Assembly (NCBI RefSeq): GCF_047123815.1
Contig: NZ_CP138920.1
Span: forward strand, 2,790,001-2,854,000
Direction of reading: 5' to 3'
Source of the DNA: Maricaulis sp017643475
GTDB lineage: Bacteria; Pseudomonadota; Alphaproteobacteria; Caulobacterales; Maricaulaceae
Length of the DNA: 64,000 bases
The first letter of the stretch is position 1. Each line of letters starts with the position of its first letter. The position numbers and the translations under genes are program-made. Below, one piece after another: positions 25,289 through 34,575 of the stretch. The notes under the pieces are model-generated. The model did not search any database. It was not told where the DNA came from and saw nothing but the letters and a program-made list of their open reading frames with translations.

Positions 25289-25921
25289 ATGACGGCTACC
25301 CTGGTTTATACACACCTCAGCGAGATCGCTGACGACTTCGCCCCGGATTTGGCAGAGGCGATCCGACGCCTGGGGCCGCAGGATTTTCGGAGACGGGATG
25401 ATCTCCCGTTTCCGGAATATCTGTGCCGGGCCATCTCCGGCCAGCAAATCTCCGTAAAAGCTGCCCAGAGCATCTGGACGCGTGTTGTCGCCAGTGCGGA
25501 GGGCAAATCGCTGGTGGATCATTTCGCAGCCTGCGACAGCGATGGCCTGCGCGCGTGCGGTCTGTCCAACGCCAAGGTGAAAACCATCCAGGGCATAGCG
25601 CGTACGCATCTGGATGAAGGGCTGGACGTGCCGACGCTCAAGCCACTTCCCGCAGAGGAACGTGCAGCGCGCCTGACGACGCTGTGGGGTGTCGGGGCCT
25701 GGACCGCCGACATGATGAACATGTTCTATTTCGGCGAAGAGGACATCTGGCCCGACGGCGATGTGGCAGCGCGCAAGACGCTGGAAAAACTCACCTCGAA
25801 GCGCCGGAAAACTTCACGAACGGCCGAATGTTTCCGGCCATACAGGTCCTGGCTGGCTATCTATATGTGGGCTCATGTCGACGCGCCGCCGGACGTTGGA
25901 GAGGCTGATATCTCGTCCTGA
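25289..25921 (+). CDS. DNA-3-methyladenine glycosylase II (AlkA/MAG-type)
   Basis: This is a 210-residue helix-hairpin-helix GPD glycosylase that excises alkylated purines in base-excision repair. The N-terminal helical region holds YLCRAISGQQISVKAAQSIW. The HhH is LWGVGAWTADMMNMF, followed by the catalytic aspartate in WPDGDVAARK. It lacks the AraC/Ada parts of long AlkA proteins, giving the compact form common in bacteria. The ATG at 25289 lies 37 bp after the M61 frame, so co-transcription is possible. A shared terminator follows. Confidence 0.9.
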   Translation: MTATLVYTHLSEIADDFAPDLAEAIRRLGPQDFRRRDDLPFPEYLCRAISGQQISVKAAQSIWTRVVASAEGKSLVDHFAACDSDGLRACGLSNAKVKTIQGIARTHLDEGLDVPTLKPLPAEERAARLTTLWGVGAWTADMMNMFYFGEEDIWPDGDVAARKTLEKLTSKRRKTSRTAECFRPYRSWLAIYMWAHVDAPPDVGEADISS

Positions 25922-25937
25922 CACAGGTATTCCGCAC

Positions 25938-25970
25938 AAAAAAAAGAGGCCGCGCGGAATGCGCGGCCTC
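25938..25970 (-). terminator. Bidirectional terminator, strongest on minus strand
   Basis: The stem GAGGCCGCGC / GCGCGGCCTC (25946-25970, loop GGAAT) is followed on the minus strand by eight T residues and on the plus strand by TTCTC. It serves the minus-strand TonB receptor and probably also the glycosylase gene. Confidence 0.9.
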
Positions 25971-25989
25971 TTCTCGATCTCGGGCAGGA

Positions 25990-28488
25990 TCAACCGCCAA
26001 AACGACGGCTGAAGCGCAGTCCTACGGTGCGCGGCGGCGCCACGTTAGCGTAGTGCGAACGGACATTGTGGCCGTTGACCGTCTGGTTGGAGAGCGGCGT
26101 ACCGCGAATGCCTGTCTCGATATACTGGTCGAACACGTTGTTGATGAAGAAGGTCGCGTTCCAGTCCTCTGCTTCATAAGTCACTGAAGTGTTGACCTGG
26201 GTGTAGCTGTCCAGCGTCACGCTGGATCCGCGGCCACCGGTCCGGGTCAGGACATCGCCCTGATAGGACATACCCGCATTCCAGTTCAGGATATTGCCGC
26301 TACGCAGCGGTTGCTCGTAACGCGCAAAGAGTGAGAACTGGTTTTCTGGGGAACCGGGCAGGCGATCGCCAGCTTCGCCATTCTCGAACGCAGTCGCAAA
26401 CCCTGGAGGCGTGATGGTGCGAATGAGGAAAGGCACGTCTTCGGTCAGCTCGGACTTGGTGCGGCTGAACGTGCCGCGAAGGCCAAATTCTGGCGTGACT
26501 TGCCAGGCAGCCTGAAGCTCCACACCGGTCGATTCCGCTCCAGCGGCGTTCACGGTGATCGGAATGTTCGCATTCACTGTGGCAGATGAGACCTGCGGAC
26601 CTTCCCACTCAACAAAGAAGAAGGCGCTGTTGAAGGTGAAAGCCCCGTCCAGCCAGGTCGTTTTGAAGCCGAGCTCATTATTGGTTGTCTGGTCCGGTCC
26701 GTACTGGCGTTCGTCAAACTCGGCGATATCGCCCGGATTTGGACCGTACTGCTGTCCTGGTGCCAGCGCACAGGCGCCCTGCGTTGCATTCGGATCAAAG
26801 GCCGGGCATGGGCCGAGGCCATTTGAGCCACCGATACGATAGCCCTCCGAAACGGTGAAGTAGGCCAGGATATTGTCGGTCAGGTCATAAGCGATGTTGA
26901 ACTTGGTCAGTACACCATCATCGGCCTGGAACAGTGCCGGGTCGAAATCGAGATCGCGGATCTCGGAGATCGAGAGACGTTCGAACGGCACGGCTTCGAA
27001 CAGTGGGAAGTCTACCGTCGAAACGGACTGCAGTTCGTAGTCATATTGACGCGCACCAACGGTAATGGTCAGGCGGTCAGTGACATCCCAGCCGAGCTCA
27101 CCAAAGAAGGCCTGCTCTGTCAGCTGCGTGTAGGCGGTCGAGAAATACTCGAGGCCACCAGGCTGGTTCGAGAGGCCGAAGTTGAACGGGGCTGCGTTGA
27201 CGTAGTCGACGTAGTTGGGAACGAACTCGCTGGACGAGCCGGAGACATTGGATTTGTTGTAGTAACCACCAATGATCCAGCTGAAGCGGCTGTCGCCGGT
27301 CGAGACCAGGCGAATTTCCTGGTTGAAAAAGTCATCTTCGCCGACTTCATGCGTGAATGCCGTGAAGCTCGGGAAGGTCTCGTAGGAGTATTCAAGCGAG
27401 ATCAGAAGGTCGGTCTGGTCACGCTGGCCATCTTCCTCATACGTGCCGTAGCCGGTGGCAGAGGTCAGTTCCGCAAAGCCAAGGTCCAGCGTCATTTCCA
27501 GCGCGAGCAGCTCATTGTCGCGCGAGATCGGCTCGGGAACTCGCAGGCCTGCTTCATACGGGCGCGCCGGAACAGTCGAGCGCTGGGACGAGACGGTGCG
27601 ACCGCCGATGTCCTGGAACTGAAAATAATAGGTCAGCGTGGCATCGAAAATGTCGTTCGGTGCCCAGCGAGCGGCCAAACGACCGGAGAAGGCCTCTTCA
27701 CTGTCCGCGTCCTCGATTGGCGAGAAGTTGGCAGCCCTCGCGGCTGGGTCACTGAAATCCGGATCCGGATCGGATACGCCGATCTGGCTTACGGCGAAGG
27801 GATAGTCGATGAAACCGCTGTCATCGAGATAGTCCAGCGAGCCGCGTACCGCGAACGTGTCTCCCAGTGTGCGGTTGAAGGTGAAGCCGAAGCCGGTGGA
27901 GAATGAATCGGCTTCTGAATACCGATAGGTCTCGGCACGAACCTCGAGCATGTTCTCATCGAAATTAGGACGGTTTGGGATGAAGCGGATCGCACCACCC
28001 AGCGTGCCTGCCCCATAGAGTGTCCCCTGTGGCCCGAGAAGAACCTCGACGCGTTCGAGGTCATTGAGCTTGAGGTCAATGAAGATCGGAATCTCGCCAA
28101 GATACGTGGCGACGGTGCCCCCGCCGTCATTGTTGCCATCTCCGGAGTTGATCGGGTCGGCGTTGAGGCCGCGGACAATGATCGGATTGCCCTGGCGCCC
28201 GCCACGGTCGACGATATTGATGCCCGGAACGAAGGCCAGAACATCTGCGAGTTCGTTGAAGCCCTGTTCTTGAATCTGCTCGCCGCCGATTGCCGCGATG
28301 TTGAGCGGAACTTCCTGGACAGTTTCCTCGCGGCGGGTCGCTGTCACAACGATGACGTCCTGACTTGCCGTGTTGTCCTGAGCCTGGGCTGCTGCACCCA
28401 GGGCCAGTGAAGTTAGTGGAATAGCAAAGGCGCTAATAGACGTCGTCAGTTGGTGCCTCAGTGACTTGCCCTGTTTGCCCGAATACAT
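25990..28488 (-). CDS. TonB-dependent receptor
   Basis: An 832-residue TonB-dependent receptor. The signal peptide ends ALGAAAQAQ, the TonB box region is DVIVVTATRREETVQEVPLN, and the plug contains VPGINIVDRGGRQGNPIIVRG and LLGPQGTLYGAGTLGGAIRF. The barrel ends in RFSRRFGG. The plug type (EVPLNIAAIGGEQIQEQG) is the one often called CirA/FecA-like or general iron-complex in marine alphaproteobacteria, but substrates range widely and no neighbour resolves it. ATG at 28488 follows a GAGAGA motif; the longer reading from 28584 lacks similarity. Confidence 0.92.
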   Translation of the reverse strand: MYSGKQGKSLRHQLTTSISAFAIPLTSLALGAAAQAQDNTASQDVIVVTATRREETVQEVPLNIAAIGGEQIQEQGFNELADVLAFVPGINIVDRGGRQGNPIIVRGLNADPINSGDGNNDGGGTVATYLGEIPIFIDLKLNDLERVEVLLGPQGTLYGAGTLGGAIRFIPNRPNFDENMLEVRAETYRYSEADSFSTGFGFTFNRTLGDTFAVRGSLDYLDDSGFIDYPFAVSQIGVSDPDPDFSDPAARAANFSPIEDADSEEAFSGRLAARWAPNDIFDATLTYYFQFQDIGGRTVSSQRSTVPARPYEAGLRVPEPISRDNELLALEMTLDLGFAELTSATGYGTYEEDGQRDQTDLLISLEYSYETFPSFTAFTHEVGEDDFFNQEIRLVSTGDSRFSWIIGGYYNKSNVSGSSSEFVPNYVDYVNAAPFNFGLSNQPGGLEYFSTAYTQLTEQAFFGELGWDVTDRLTITVGARQYDYELQSVSTVDFPLFEAVPFERLSISEIRDLDFDPALFQADDGVLTKFNIAYDLTDNILAYFTVSEGYRIGGSNGLGPCPAFDPNATQGACALAPGQQYGPNPGDIAEFDERQYGPDQTTNNELGFKTTWLDGAFTFNSAFFFVEWEGPQVSSATVNANIPITVNAAGAESTGVELQAAWQVTPEFGLRGTFSRTKSELTEDVPFLIRTITPPGFATAFENGEAGDRLPGSPENQFSLFARYEQPLRSGNILNWNAGMSYQGDVLTRTGGRGSSVTLDSYTQVNTSVTYEAEDWNATFFINNVFDQYIETGIRGTPLSNQTVNGHNVRSHYANVAPPRTVGLRFSRRFGG

Positions 28489-28676
28489 GCTTGATCTCTC
28501 CTCCAGTGAAAGCTGCTGAAATTTGGCCAAAGTCGGTCCGCGAATGCAATTATTCGGCGTTATAAAATTGTCATTCCGGTCCATTTGTGGGCGAGTTGTT
28601 GCGCGGGGAACACGCCTTCGGCGCGATTTTGCGACCAGTTTTCTCCAGAACCTTCGTTTCGGGAGCTTTTTGCGTG

Positions 28677-30284
28677 ATGAATACTTCTAAAGGCGCGCTG
28701 ATTGATTCGGCCCGTGCCGATCTGGCGGCCCGACGATTCGAGCCCGCACACCGGTCGGCGTTGGCGGTCTTGCAGCAATACGGTGCTGATGCAGAGGCGT
28801 TTTTCGTGCTCGCGATGATTGCGCTCGAGCACGACAATGCGGGCAAGGCTGCGGAGATTCTCGATCGGGCGATCGCGCTGGAACCTGAGGATGCGCGGCT
28901 GCACGCTCATCGTGCGCGCTGTCTTTTAATCATCAATCGTCAGGATCTGGCATGGTCGGCGGTGCGCGAGGCGGCCAAGTGCGGGCCCCGTGATGCGCTA
29001 ACCTTTGACACGATCGGGGTCGTGCTGACCCGGTTGGGGGCGCATGCCGAAGCGGTAGAGCTGTTCGAGACGGCTGTTGCGCAAAACCCGGGTGACGCCA
29101 ATTTCTATTACAATCTGGGAGCTTCGCGGCAGTTTTCGGGGGATTTTGATGGAGCCGCCGAGGCCTATCGACAGGCCACCGCGATCAACCCCGATCTCTT
29201 CAAGGCCAGTTCGGCGCTGGTGTCGCTGGGGCGCAAACACGTCGATGCGGCGCTGGAGAAGACGCTAGAGGCATCAATCGCCAAATCGGCGTCGTCGGAA
29301 AGCGATCTGCACTTGGGGCATGCGCTCGCGCGCATCTGTGAGGATCGCAAGGACTTTGTCGCGGCAATGCAATGGCTGCAGCGGGCCAAGCACAGGAAGT
29401 GCGAGGAAACGCGCCACGATGCGAGAGAGGATTCCCGGGTGTTCGCCGCGGCGGCCAATATGCCTACCCCGCTCCCGGTGAGGGGGGAGGGGAGCGACCG
29501 GCCGATCTTCGTCGTCGGAATGCCGCGGACCGGAACAACGCTCGTGGACCGGATACTGGGCGCGCACAGCGATGTTGAGATGGCTGGCGAGTTGTCCAAT
29601 TTTTCCATCCAGCTGAAGCGGTTGGCTCGAACCCCGGGCGGGTTCGTGATGGATGCGCCAACGCTTGAGGCAGGCTGGAATGTTGATTTCCAGGCGCTCG
29701 GGCAGGCTTATGAACAAAGTACGGACAATCTGGTTGGCACAGCGCGCCGCTTCACCGACAAGATGCCGCTCAACTTCATGTTTGCCGGGCATATCCACGC
29801 GGCGCTGCCCAATGCGCGGATTGTCTGCCTGCGGCGCCACCCGCTGGACACCTGCCTCAGCAATTACCGTCAGCTCTTTGCAACCAGTTTTTCCTATTAC
29901 AATTATGCATATGCGCTGGAACATACCGCGCGCTATTTCCTGGAATTTGACCGGCTGATGACGTTTTGGCGTGAACACCTGCCAGCCGATCGTTTCATGG
30001 AGATCGGCTATGAGGACATTATCGCGGATCAGGAAGGCGAAACGCGCCGCTTGCTGGATCATTGCGGATTGGGGTGGGAGGAGGCCTGCCTCGACTTTCA
30101 CCAGCAGGATGCTGCTGTCGCAACCGCGAGCTCGGTTCAGGTGCGTCAGCCGCTCTATTCCTCATCCATCGGACGCTGGAAACATTATCGCGATGCCCTG
30201 GAGCCGATGATATCGGTGCTGGAAGCGGGCGGAGTGATTGATGCCGACGGGGAGTGGCTCAGACCCGTCTGGAAACAGGTGTAG
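28677..30284 (+). CDS. TPR-sulfotransferase
   Basis: This 535-residue protein has four to five TPR repeats over residues 10-210, then a sulfotransferase domain. The 5'-PAPS phosphate loop is IFVVGMPRTGTTLVDRIL near residue 278, with RIVCLRRHPLDTCLSNY as the 3'-phosphate block. It probably sulfates a peptide or glycan in the cytosol. Just before the PAPS loop the protein reads PTPLPVRGEG, encoded by a GC-rich inverted repeat that looks like an in-frame insertion. ATG at 28677 has GGGAGC upstream. It is divergent from the TonB receptor. The family is certain; the acceptor is unknown. Confidence 0.88.
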   Translation: MNTSKGALIDSARADLAARRFEPAHRSALAVLQQYGADAEAFFVLAMIALEHDNAGKAAEILDRAIALEPEDARLHAHRARCLLIINRQDLAWSAVREAAKCGPRDALTFDTIGVVLTRLGAHAEAVELFETAVAQNPGDANFYYNLGASRQFSGDFDGAAEAYRQATAINPDLFKASSALVSLGRKHVDAALEKTLEASIAKSASSESDLHLGHALARICEDRKDFVAAMQWLQRAKHRKCEETRHDAREDSRVFAAAANMPTPLPVRGEGSDRPIFVVGMPRTGTTLVDRILGAHSDVEMAGELSNFSIQLKRLARTPGGFVMDAPTLEAGWNVDFQALGQAYEQSTDNLVGTARRFTDKMPLNFMFAGHIHAALPNARIVCLRRHPLDTCLSNYRQLFATSFSYYNYAYALEHTARYFLEFDRLMTFWREHLPADRFMEIGYEDIIADQEGETRRLLDHCGLGWEEACLDFHQQDAAVATASSVQVRQPLYSSSIGRWKHYRDALEPMISVLEAGGVIDADGEWLRPVWKQV

Positions 30285-30324
30285 CGGGGACGCAGGCGCC
30301 CCCGCCACTCTTCGACCGGGAGGG

Positions 30325-30996
30325 TTATCCGCCGAAGCTTTGCGAGACAGAGAAAACGAGCGCGTCACCGAAGAAGTCGGACGTGTCGTGATAGCGCAGG
30401 TCCCAGCCCACTCCGAGAGCTTCACCAGACAAGCCGAGTTGCCAGTCCTCGTAGTCGGCACCAGCCAGATCATCGAAGGTGCTCGAGCCGAACCGGGCGT
30501 CGGCAGTGATGCCTTCGAAAATTTCGACAGCTGCACCGATCTCCGCGTAGAGGGCTTCGCCTGTGCCGGCGTAGAAATCGTCCGACCAGGACAGTTTGGC
30601 ATCGATCGTTACTGCACCGAATTCCCGCGAGCCACCGAAATAGAGCTCCAGGAAGTCCTGGCTGTTGCCACCCAGTTCCGGACTGTCCGGATAGGCGTAG
30701 TAGATGGCGCCGGCGTCGAAATCGAACCCTCCCGCCGCGAAGGTGTATCCGCCGTAGAAATCCATCTCCATCGTGGTGTCGTCACCAAAATCGACGGAAG
30801 AGGCCCAGATGCCGCCATAGAAGCCATCCTTCTCGACGTCGAAGCCGCCGGAGATCGCCGGACCGTCATCGGTCTGTGTGATGCCCCGGAAGATGTAGTT
30901 GGTCGTCAGGCCGACATTGCCGGTGACGTCTCCTGCGCTGGCGATACCGGATACGGTGATGGCCAGGAGGCCTGCTGTTGCGATTTGTTTGATCAT
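30325..30996 (-). CDS. TorF-type putative porin
   Basis: A 223-residue exported beta-barrel protein of the TIGR02001 (TorF/Gcw_chp) family. The signal is MIKQIATAGLLAITVSGIAS, followed by GNVGLTTNYIFRGITQTDDG, the family hallmark, and alternating amphipathic strands ending in VSQSFGG. The family is thought to form outer-membrane pores. Genes of the family often sit beside ammonium transporters, as here, suggesting nitrogen-linked regulation. It is downstream of amt on the same strand. Confidence 0.88.
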   Translation of the reverse strand: MIKQIATAGLLAITVSGIASAGDVTGNVGLTTNYIFRGITQTDDGPAISGGFDVEKDGFYGGIWASSVDFGDDTTMEMDFYGGYTFAAGGFDFDAGAIYYAYPDSPELGGNSQDFLELYFGGSREFGAVTIDAKLSWSDDFYAGTGEALYAEIGAAVEIFEGITADARFGSSTFDDLAGADYEDWQLGLSGEALGVGWDLRYHDTSDFFGDALVFSVSQSFGG

Positions 30997-31042
30997 CCCA
31001 CTAACTCCTTGTTTTCAAGCACTTGATCAATTCTCACGGGGA

Positions 31043-31228
31043 TCATTTCGGTGCAGAGACCCGGCCGCCTGGCTTGCGCCGGGCGATTGGGGCTTGCTTG
31101 CGAGATGGTCCTGTTGCTGGTGCCGAGCGGCGGGCCGCGACGGCGGGTTCAGGCGTTGGGTGTTGAACCAGGGCTCTGGTCGTTTCGGCGATGGCCCCGG
31201 CGGTCGTCGCCAGGGCCGTGTTCGCCAT
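31043..31228 (-). CDS. Possible small basic protein between amt and porin
   Basis: A 61-codon frame starting 8 bp after the amt stop. The product is alanine-, proline- and arginine-rich with a basic tail (SRKQAPIARRKPGGRVSAPK). There is no convincing ribosome site and no family match. It may be translated by coupling or may be chance coding in GC-rich spacer. No function proposed. Confidence 0.3.
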   Translation of the reverse strand: MANTALATTAGAIAETTRALVQHPTPEPAVAARRSAPATGPSRKQAPIARRKPGGRVSAPK

Positions 31229-31236
31229 GGCCTGGA

Positions 31237-32583
31237 TCAGGCCAGAGCCTTGTCCTTTCCCTCGGGAACGAAGACTGCTCCGGCAGCGTGGCCAAGTTCG
31301 GACAGGTCGCCGCCCACCGTTTCCGCGTCAGCAGAGAGGCGGATGCCCAGGGTCAGTTTCAGGCCCAGCCAGACAACAAAGCTGGTGATAAAGACGAAGG
31401 CACCGATGGCACCGACACCGACGGCCTGCCCGTAGAAGCTTGCATCGCCATTGGTCAGTGGTACGGCCATCGTGCCCCAGATGCCGGCAAACAGGTGAAC
31501 CGGGATGGCGCCGACCACGTCGTCGATACGCACAGATTCTAGGAATTTGGCGCCGAACGTCGCGATCACAGCGCCCACAGCGCCGATCAGCATGGCTTCG
31601 GTGACAGTCGGGGTGAGCGGTTCTGCCGTGATGGCAACCAGACCGGCCAGTGCGCCGTTGAGGCAATAGGCCAGGTTGGCCTTGCCGCGACCGAGGATCA
31701 GCGAGAGGACATAGGCCGTCACAACACCGGCGGCGGCTGCCATATTGGTGTTGGCGAAGATCTGCGAGATCGCGACGGCGTCGGCTGCAGAGCCCATGGC
31801 CAGTTGCGAGGCTCCGTTGAAGCCGAACCAGCCGAACCACAGAACGAACGTACCCAGTGTTGCCAGCGGAAGCGAAGAGGGCTGCATGGCTACGGCATCC
31901 GGGCCAAAGCGCCCGGAGCGTGCGCCGATCAGGATAGCCCCGGCCAGTGCCGCCCAGCCGCCAGTGGAATGCACCAGGGTGGAGCCCGCAAAATCGGAGA
32001 AGCCAAACTCGCTGTCGAGCCAGCCAGCGCCCCACTCCCAGGAGCCCTGGATCGGATAGATGAAGCCGGTCAGGACGACCACGAAGATGAAGAAGGAGCC
32101 CAGCTTCACCCGCTCGGCGATGGTTCCGGAGACGATTGAGGCCGCTGTGGCCACGAATACCATCTGGAAGAACCAGTCTGATGCGGCGGCATATCCGGTC
32201 GACAGGTCGATGCTTTCATCGGCTGCGACCTCGGACGGGGCCCAGATTTCAGGGATGCCGAAGAAGGGGGTCTGCCCGCCATACATGAGCTGGTAGCCCA
32301 CAAGGTAGAACATGATGCCGGCGATCGAGTAGAGCGCGATGTTTTTCAGACAGATCGCTGCGGCGTGTTTGGTGCGTACAAAGCCGACTTCCAGCATGGC
32401 AAATCCGGCCGCCATCAACATCACCAGGAAGCCACCGATCAGGAAGAGCAGTGTATTGAAAACAAAGGCTGTCTCTTCGGAGACTTCAGCTGCGGCATTG
32501 GCCGAGGTCAAAAGACCCATACCCAGTCCTGCCGCGACAATCACTGCCGCTTTGGTGCGCCAGCTTCTCTTCTTTTCCCACAT
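31237..32583 (-). CDS. amt: Ammonium transporter
   Basis: A 448-residue Amt/MEP/Rh channel for ammonium uptake in the inner membrane. A signal-like N-terminus (AAVIVAAGLGMGLLTSANAA) is followed by eleven hydrophobic segments. FAMLEVGFVRTKHAAAICLKN and DFAGSTLVHSTGGWAALAGA are family signatures; the pore histidine pair is expected in the latter segment and in AIPVHLFAGIWG. ATG at 32583 is chosen because GGAGGGTACC precedes it. Unusually, no glnK PII gene lies next to it, and the C-terminus carries an extra acidic tail (AETVGGDLSELGHAAGAVF). Confidence 0.93.
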   Translation of the reverse strand: MWEKKRSWRTKAAVIVAAGLGMGLLTSANAAAEVSEETAFVFNTLLFLIGGFLVMLMAAGFAMLEVGFVRTKHAAAICLKNIALYSIAGIMFYLVGYQLMYGGQTPFFGIPEIWAPSEVAADESIDLSTGYAAASDWFFQMVFVATAASIVSGTIAERVKLGSFFIFVVVLTGFIYPIQGSWEWGAGWLDSEFGFSDFAGSTLVHSTGGWAALAGAILIGARSGRFGPDAVAMQPSSLPLATLGTFVLWFGWFGFNGASQLAMGSAADAVAISQIFANTNMAAAAGVVTAYVLSLILGRGKANLAYCLNGALAGLVAITAEPLTPTVTEAMLIGAVGAVIATFGAKFLESVRIDDVVGAIPVHLFAGIWGTMAVPLTNGDASFYGQAVGVGAIGAFVFITSFVVWLGLKLTLGIRLSADAETVGGDLSELGHAAGAVFVPEGKDKALA

Positions 32584-33175
32584 GGTACCCTCCATAGTCT
32601 TGCGGGTGCAGCGCAGGGCGCTGCGTCTCTGGGACACGGCAATGCCGGCCCGTGTGCGGAGCTGGGTTTTGTGAAGCCGGGCTTGTCCCGGAGCATCGTC
32701 GCCAAAACCGCAGCCAAAACGTCTGCGGCGGGGTCGTCGGATGGATCTGTGTGCGGGTCTGTCGCCCTGGTTTCGCCTTATGGCGTTTAGCGGTGTCTTG
32801 CCGATGATCGGTGAAAAGGCCGGCGTCGGCCGCCGCCAGCAGTCACAGATCGCGGTCCCGACAAGACACCGCGTCTTCAGTGGGGTTTCGCCGGACAAAA
32901 TCGTCAAGCAAGCGTTAAGTTTTATTCCGGGCAGGTTCGAAACTGCACGCCGATGAAGCAAGCTTGCTCGCATCTGCAGCAAAAAATTTGCACATGCGAA
33001 GTGGAAAGCCTTCGGGCGCGAAATAAATATGCCCGTGCAAACAGCTTGCTCGAAAGGCACTGCGGCTCTCGACAGCTGCCGGAGCGGTGGCTAACGTCCA
33101 CCTGAACACTGTTCACTAGACGAGCGGCGCAAAGCCGCCTGACATTTGGTCGATATACTCAAAAAGGGGAGAGAA
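32584..33175. other. Long leader or promoter region of amt, no gene seen
   Basis: No convincing gene on either strand. Within it, perfect 11-bp arms GCGGTGTCTTG (32790-32800) and CAAGACACCGC (32862-32872) enclose 61 bp and could form a large RNA hairpin in the amt leader. A direct repeat GGTTTCGCC lies at 32769-32777 and 32884-32892. A palindrome AGCAAGCTTGCT is at 32957-32968, with a related AGCTTGCTCG nearby at about 33046. The last 35 bp hold the ribosome site AAGGGGAGAGAA for the plus-strand gene at 33176. I could not identify a sigma-54 site with confidence. Confidence 0.5.
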
Positions 33176-34138
33176 ATGGCCGAACCCGATATCCTGAAAG
33201 GCAAGCTGCGCATTCCGGTGATTGGCGCGCCGCTTTTCATCATCTCCAATCCGGACCTGGTCATCGCTCAGTGCAAGGCCGGGATTGTCGGGTCGTTCCC
33301 GTCGCTGAATGCGCGCCCGGTCAGCCAGCTGGATGAATGGCTCGACCAGATCACGTCCGAGCTGGACAGCTATAACCGTGCCAATCCGGACAAGCCGGCT
33401 GCGCCTTTCGCCGTGAATCAGATCGTGCATCGCTCCAATAATCGCCTCGAAGAGGACATGGCGCTGTGCGAGAAATACAAGGTCCCGGTTGTGATTTGTT
33501 CGCTCGGCGCCCAGGAGTCCGTCTACAAGGCGGTCGATAACTGGGGTGGTATCACGCTGCATGACGTCATCAACCAGCGCTTCGCCCACAAGGCGATCGA
33601 CAAGGGCGCAACGGGCCTGATCTGCGTTTCCGCAGGAGCGGGTGGCCATGCCGGTGCGCTCTCACCCTATGGCTTCATTGCCGAGACCCGCGAATGGTTT
33701 GACGGACCGATCCTGTGTTCCGGTTCGATCTCGACGGGTGGCGGTGTGCTCGCAGCCCAGGCCATGGGCGCCGACTACGCCTACATCGGTTCTGCCTTCA
33801 TCGCGACCAAGGAGGCGCGCGCCGAAGAGGCGTACAAGCAGGGCATTGTCGACGGCAGGGCCGAGGACATCGTCTACACCAACCTCTTCACCGGTGTGCA
33901 CGGCAATTATCTGCGCAAATCGATCGAAGAAGCGGGTCTGGATCCCGACAATCTGCCGGAAAGTGACCCGTCAGCGATGAATTTCGGTTCCGGCGGTAGT
34001 TCCGACGCCAAGGCCTGGAAAGACATCTGGGGGTCCGGCCAGGGCATCGGCTCGGTCAAGGCCATCCAGAGCGCCGGCGAATACATCGACCAGCTGGCGG
34101 CGGAGTATGAGGCGACCAAGGCGCGGCTTTGTAGCTAG
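33176..34138 (+). CDS. Nitronate monooxygenase family protein
   Basis: A 320-residue TIM-barrel FMN enzyme of the nitronate monooxygenase (2-nitropropane dioxygenase-like) family, which detoxifies nitronates such as propionate-3-nitronate. FMN-binding blocks are visible: PVIGAPLFIISNPDLVIAQC, ICVSAGAGGHAG with the catalytic-loop histidine, SGSISTGGGVLAAQAMGADY and YIGSAF. The length is normal. ATG at 33176 follows GGGGAGAGAA. It is single, convergent with the MerR-type regulator. Relatives include enoyl-reductase-like proteins, so the exact substrate is not fixed. Confidence 0.88.
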   Translation: MAEPDILKGKLRIPVIGAPLFIISNPDLVIAQCKAGIVGSFPSLNARPVSQLDEWLDQITSELDSYNRANPDKPAAPFAVNQIVHRSNNRLEEDMALCEKYKVPVVICSLGAQESVYKAVDNWGGITLHDVINQRFAHKAIDKGATGLICVSAGAGGHAGALSPYGFIAETREWFDGPILCSGSISTGGGVLAAQAMGADYAYIGSAFIATKEARAEEAYKQGIVDGRAEDIVYTNLFTGVHGNYLRKSIEEAGLDPDNLPESDPSAMNFGSGGSSDAKAWKDIWGSGQGIGSVKAIQSAGEYIDQLAAEYEATKARLCS

Positions 34139-34143
34139 TGCCG

Positions 34144-34563
34144 TCAATGCTCCCCCGAGCATTTGCCGTGATCGCCCAGGCTCGCCATGATCTGGCACTG
34201 GGCGATTGCGCCGCCCTTGCATGATGAGATCATGCGTTCCAGTTCCGCTTCCAGCGCTCGCAACTGGCGGATGCGGTCGCGAACCTCTTGCAGGTGACTC
34301 GTGGCAAGACGATCCGCTGTCGCGCAGTCATTGCCGGGCTGTTGCTGTAGCCGGATGAGGCCGCGCACGCTGTCGACCGGGAAGCCGAGATCGCGGGCGT
34401 GGCGAATGAAGCGCAGCTGGTCGATACGCGCTTCATCATAAACGCGGCGCCCGCTGGCCGTGCGGTCCGGTTCGGGCATCAACCCGTTCTCTTCGTAGAA
34501 CCGGATCGTTGTCACCTTTACCCCGGACATTTCACTGGCGCGCCCGATCGAGTGGAATTTCAT
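34144..34563 (-). CDS. MerR-family metal-responsive regulator
   Basis: This 139-residue MerR-type activator has a winged HTH at residues 1-70 (FHSIGRASEMSGVKVTTIRF, YEENGLMPEPDR) and a dimer helix at 80-110. Its metal loop holds cysteines at 80, 115, 123 and 135 and a histidine near 132, arranged like the ZntR/CadR/PbrR group rather than CueR. It is divergent from the cation exporter gene at 34633, and the shared region holds a MerR-type promoter. It probably senses Zn, Cd, Co or Pb and activates the exporter; which metal cannot be decided. Confidence 0.9.
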   Translation of the reverse strand: MKFHSIGRASEMSGVKVTTIRFYEENGLMPEPDRTASGRRVYDEARIDQLRFIRHARDLGFPVDSVRGLIRLQQQPGNDCATADRLATSHLQEVRDRIRQLRALEAELERMISSCKGGAIAQCQIMASLGDHGKCSGEH

Positions 34564-34575
34564 GACTTTTTCCGC

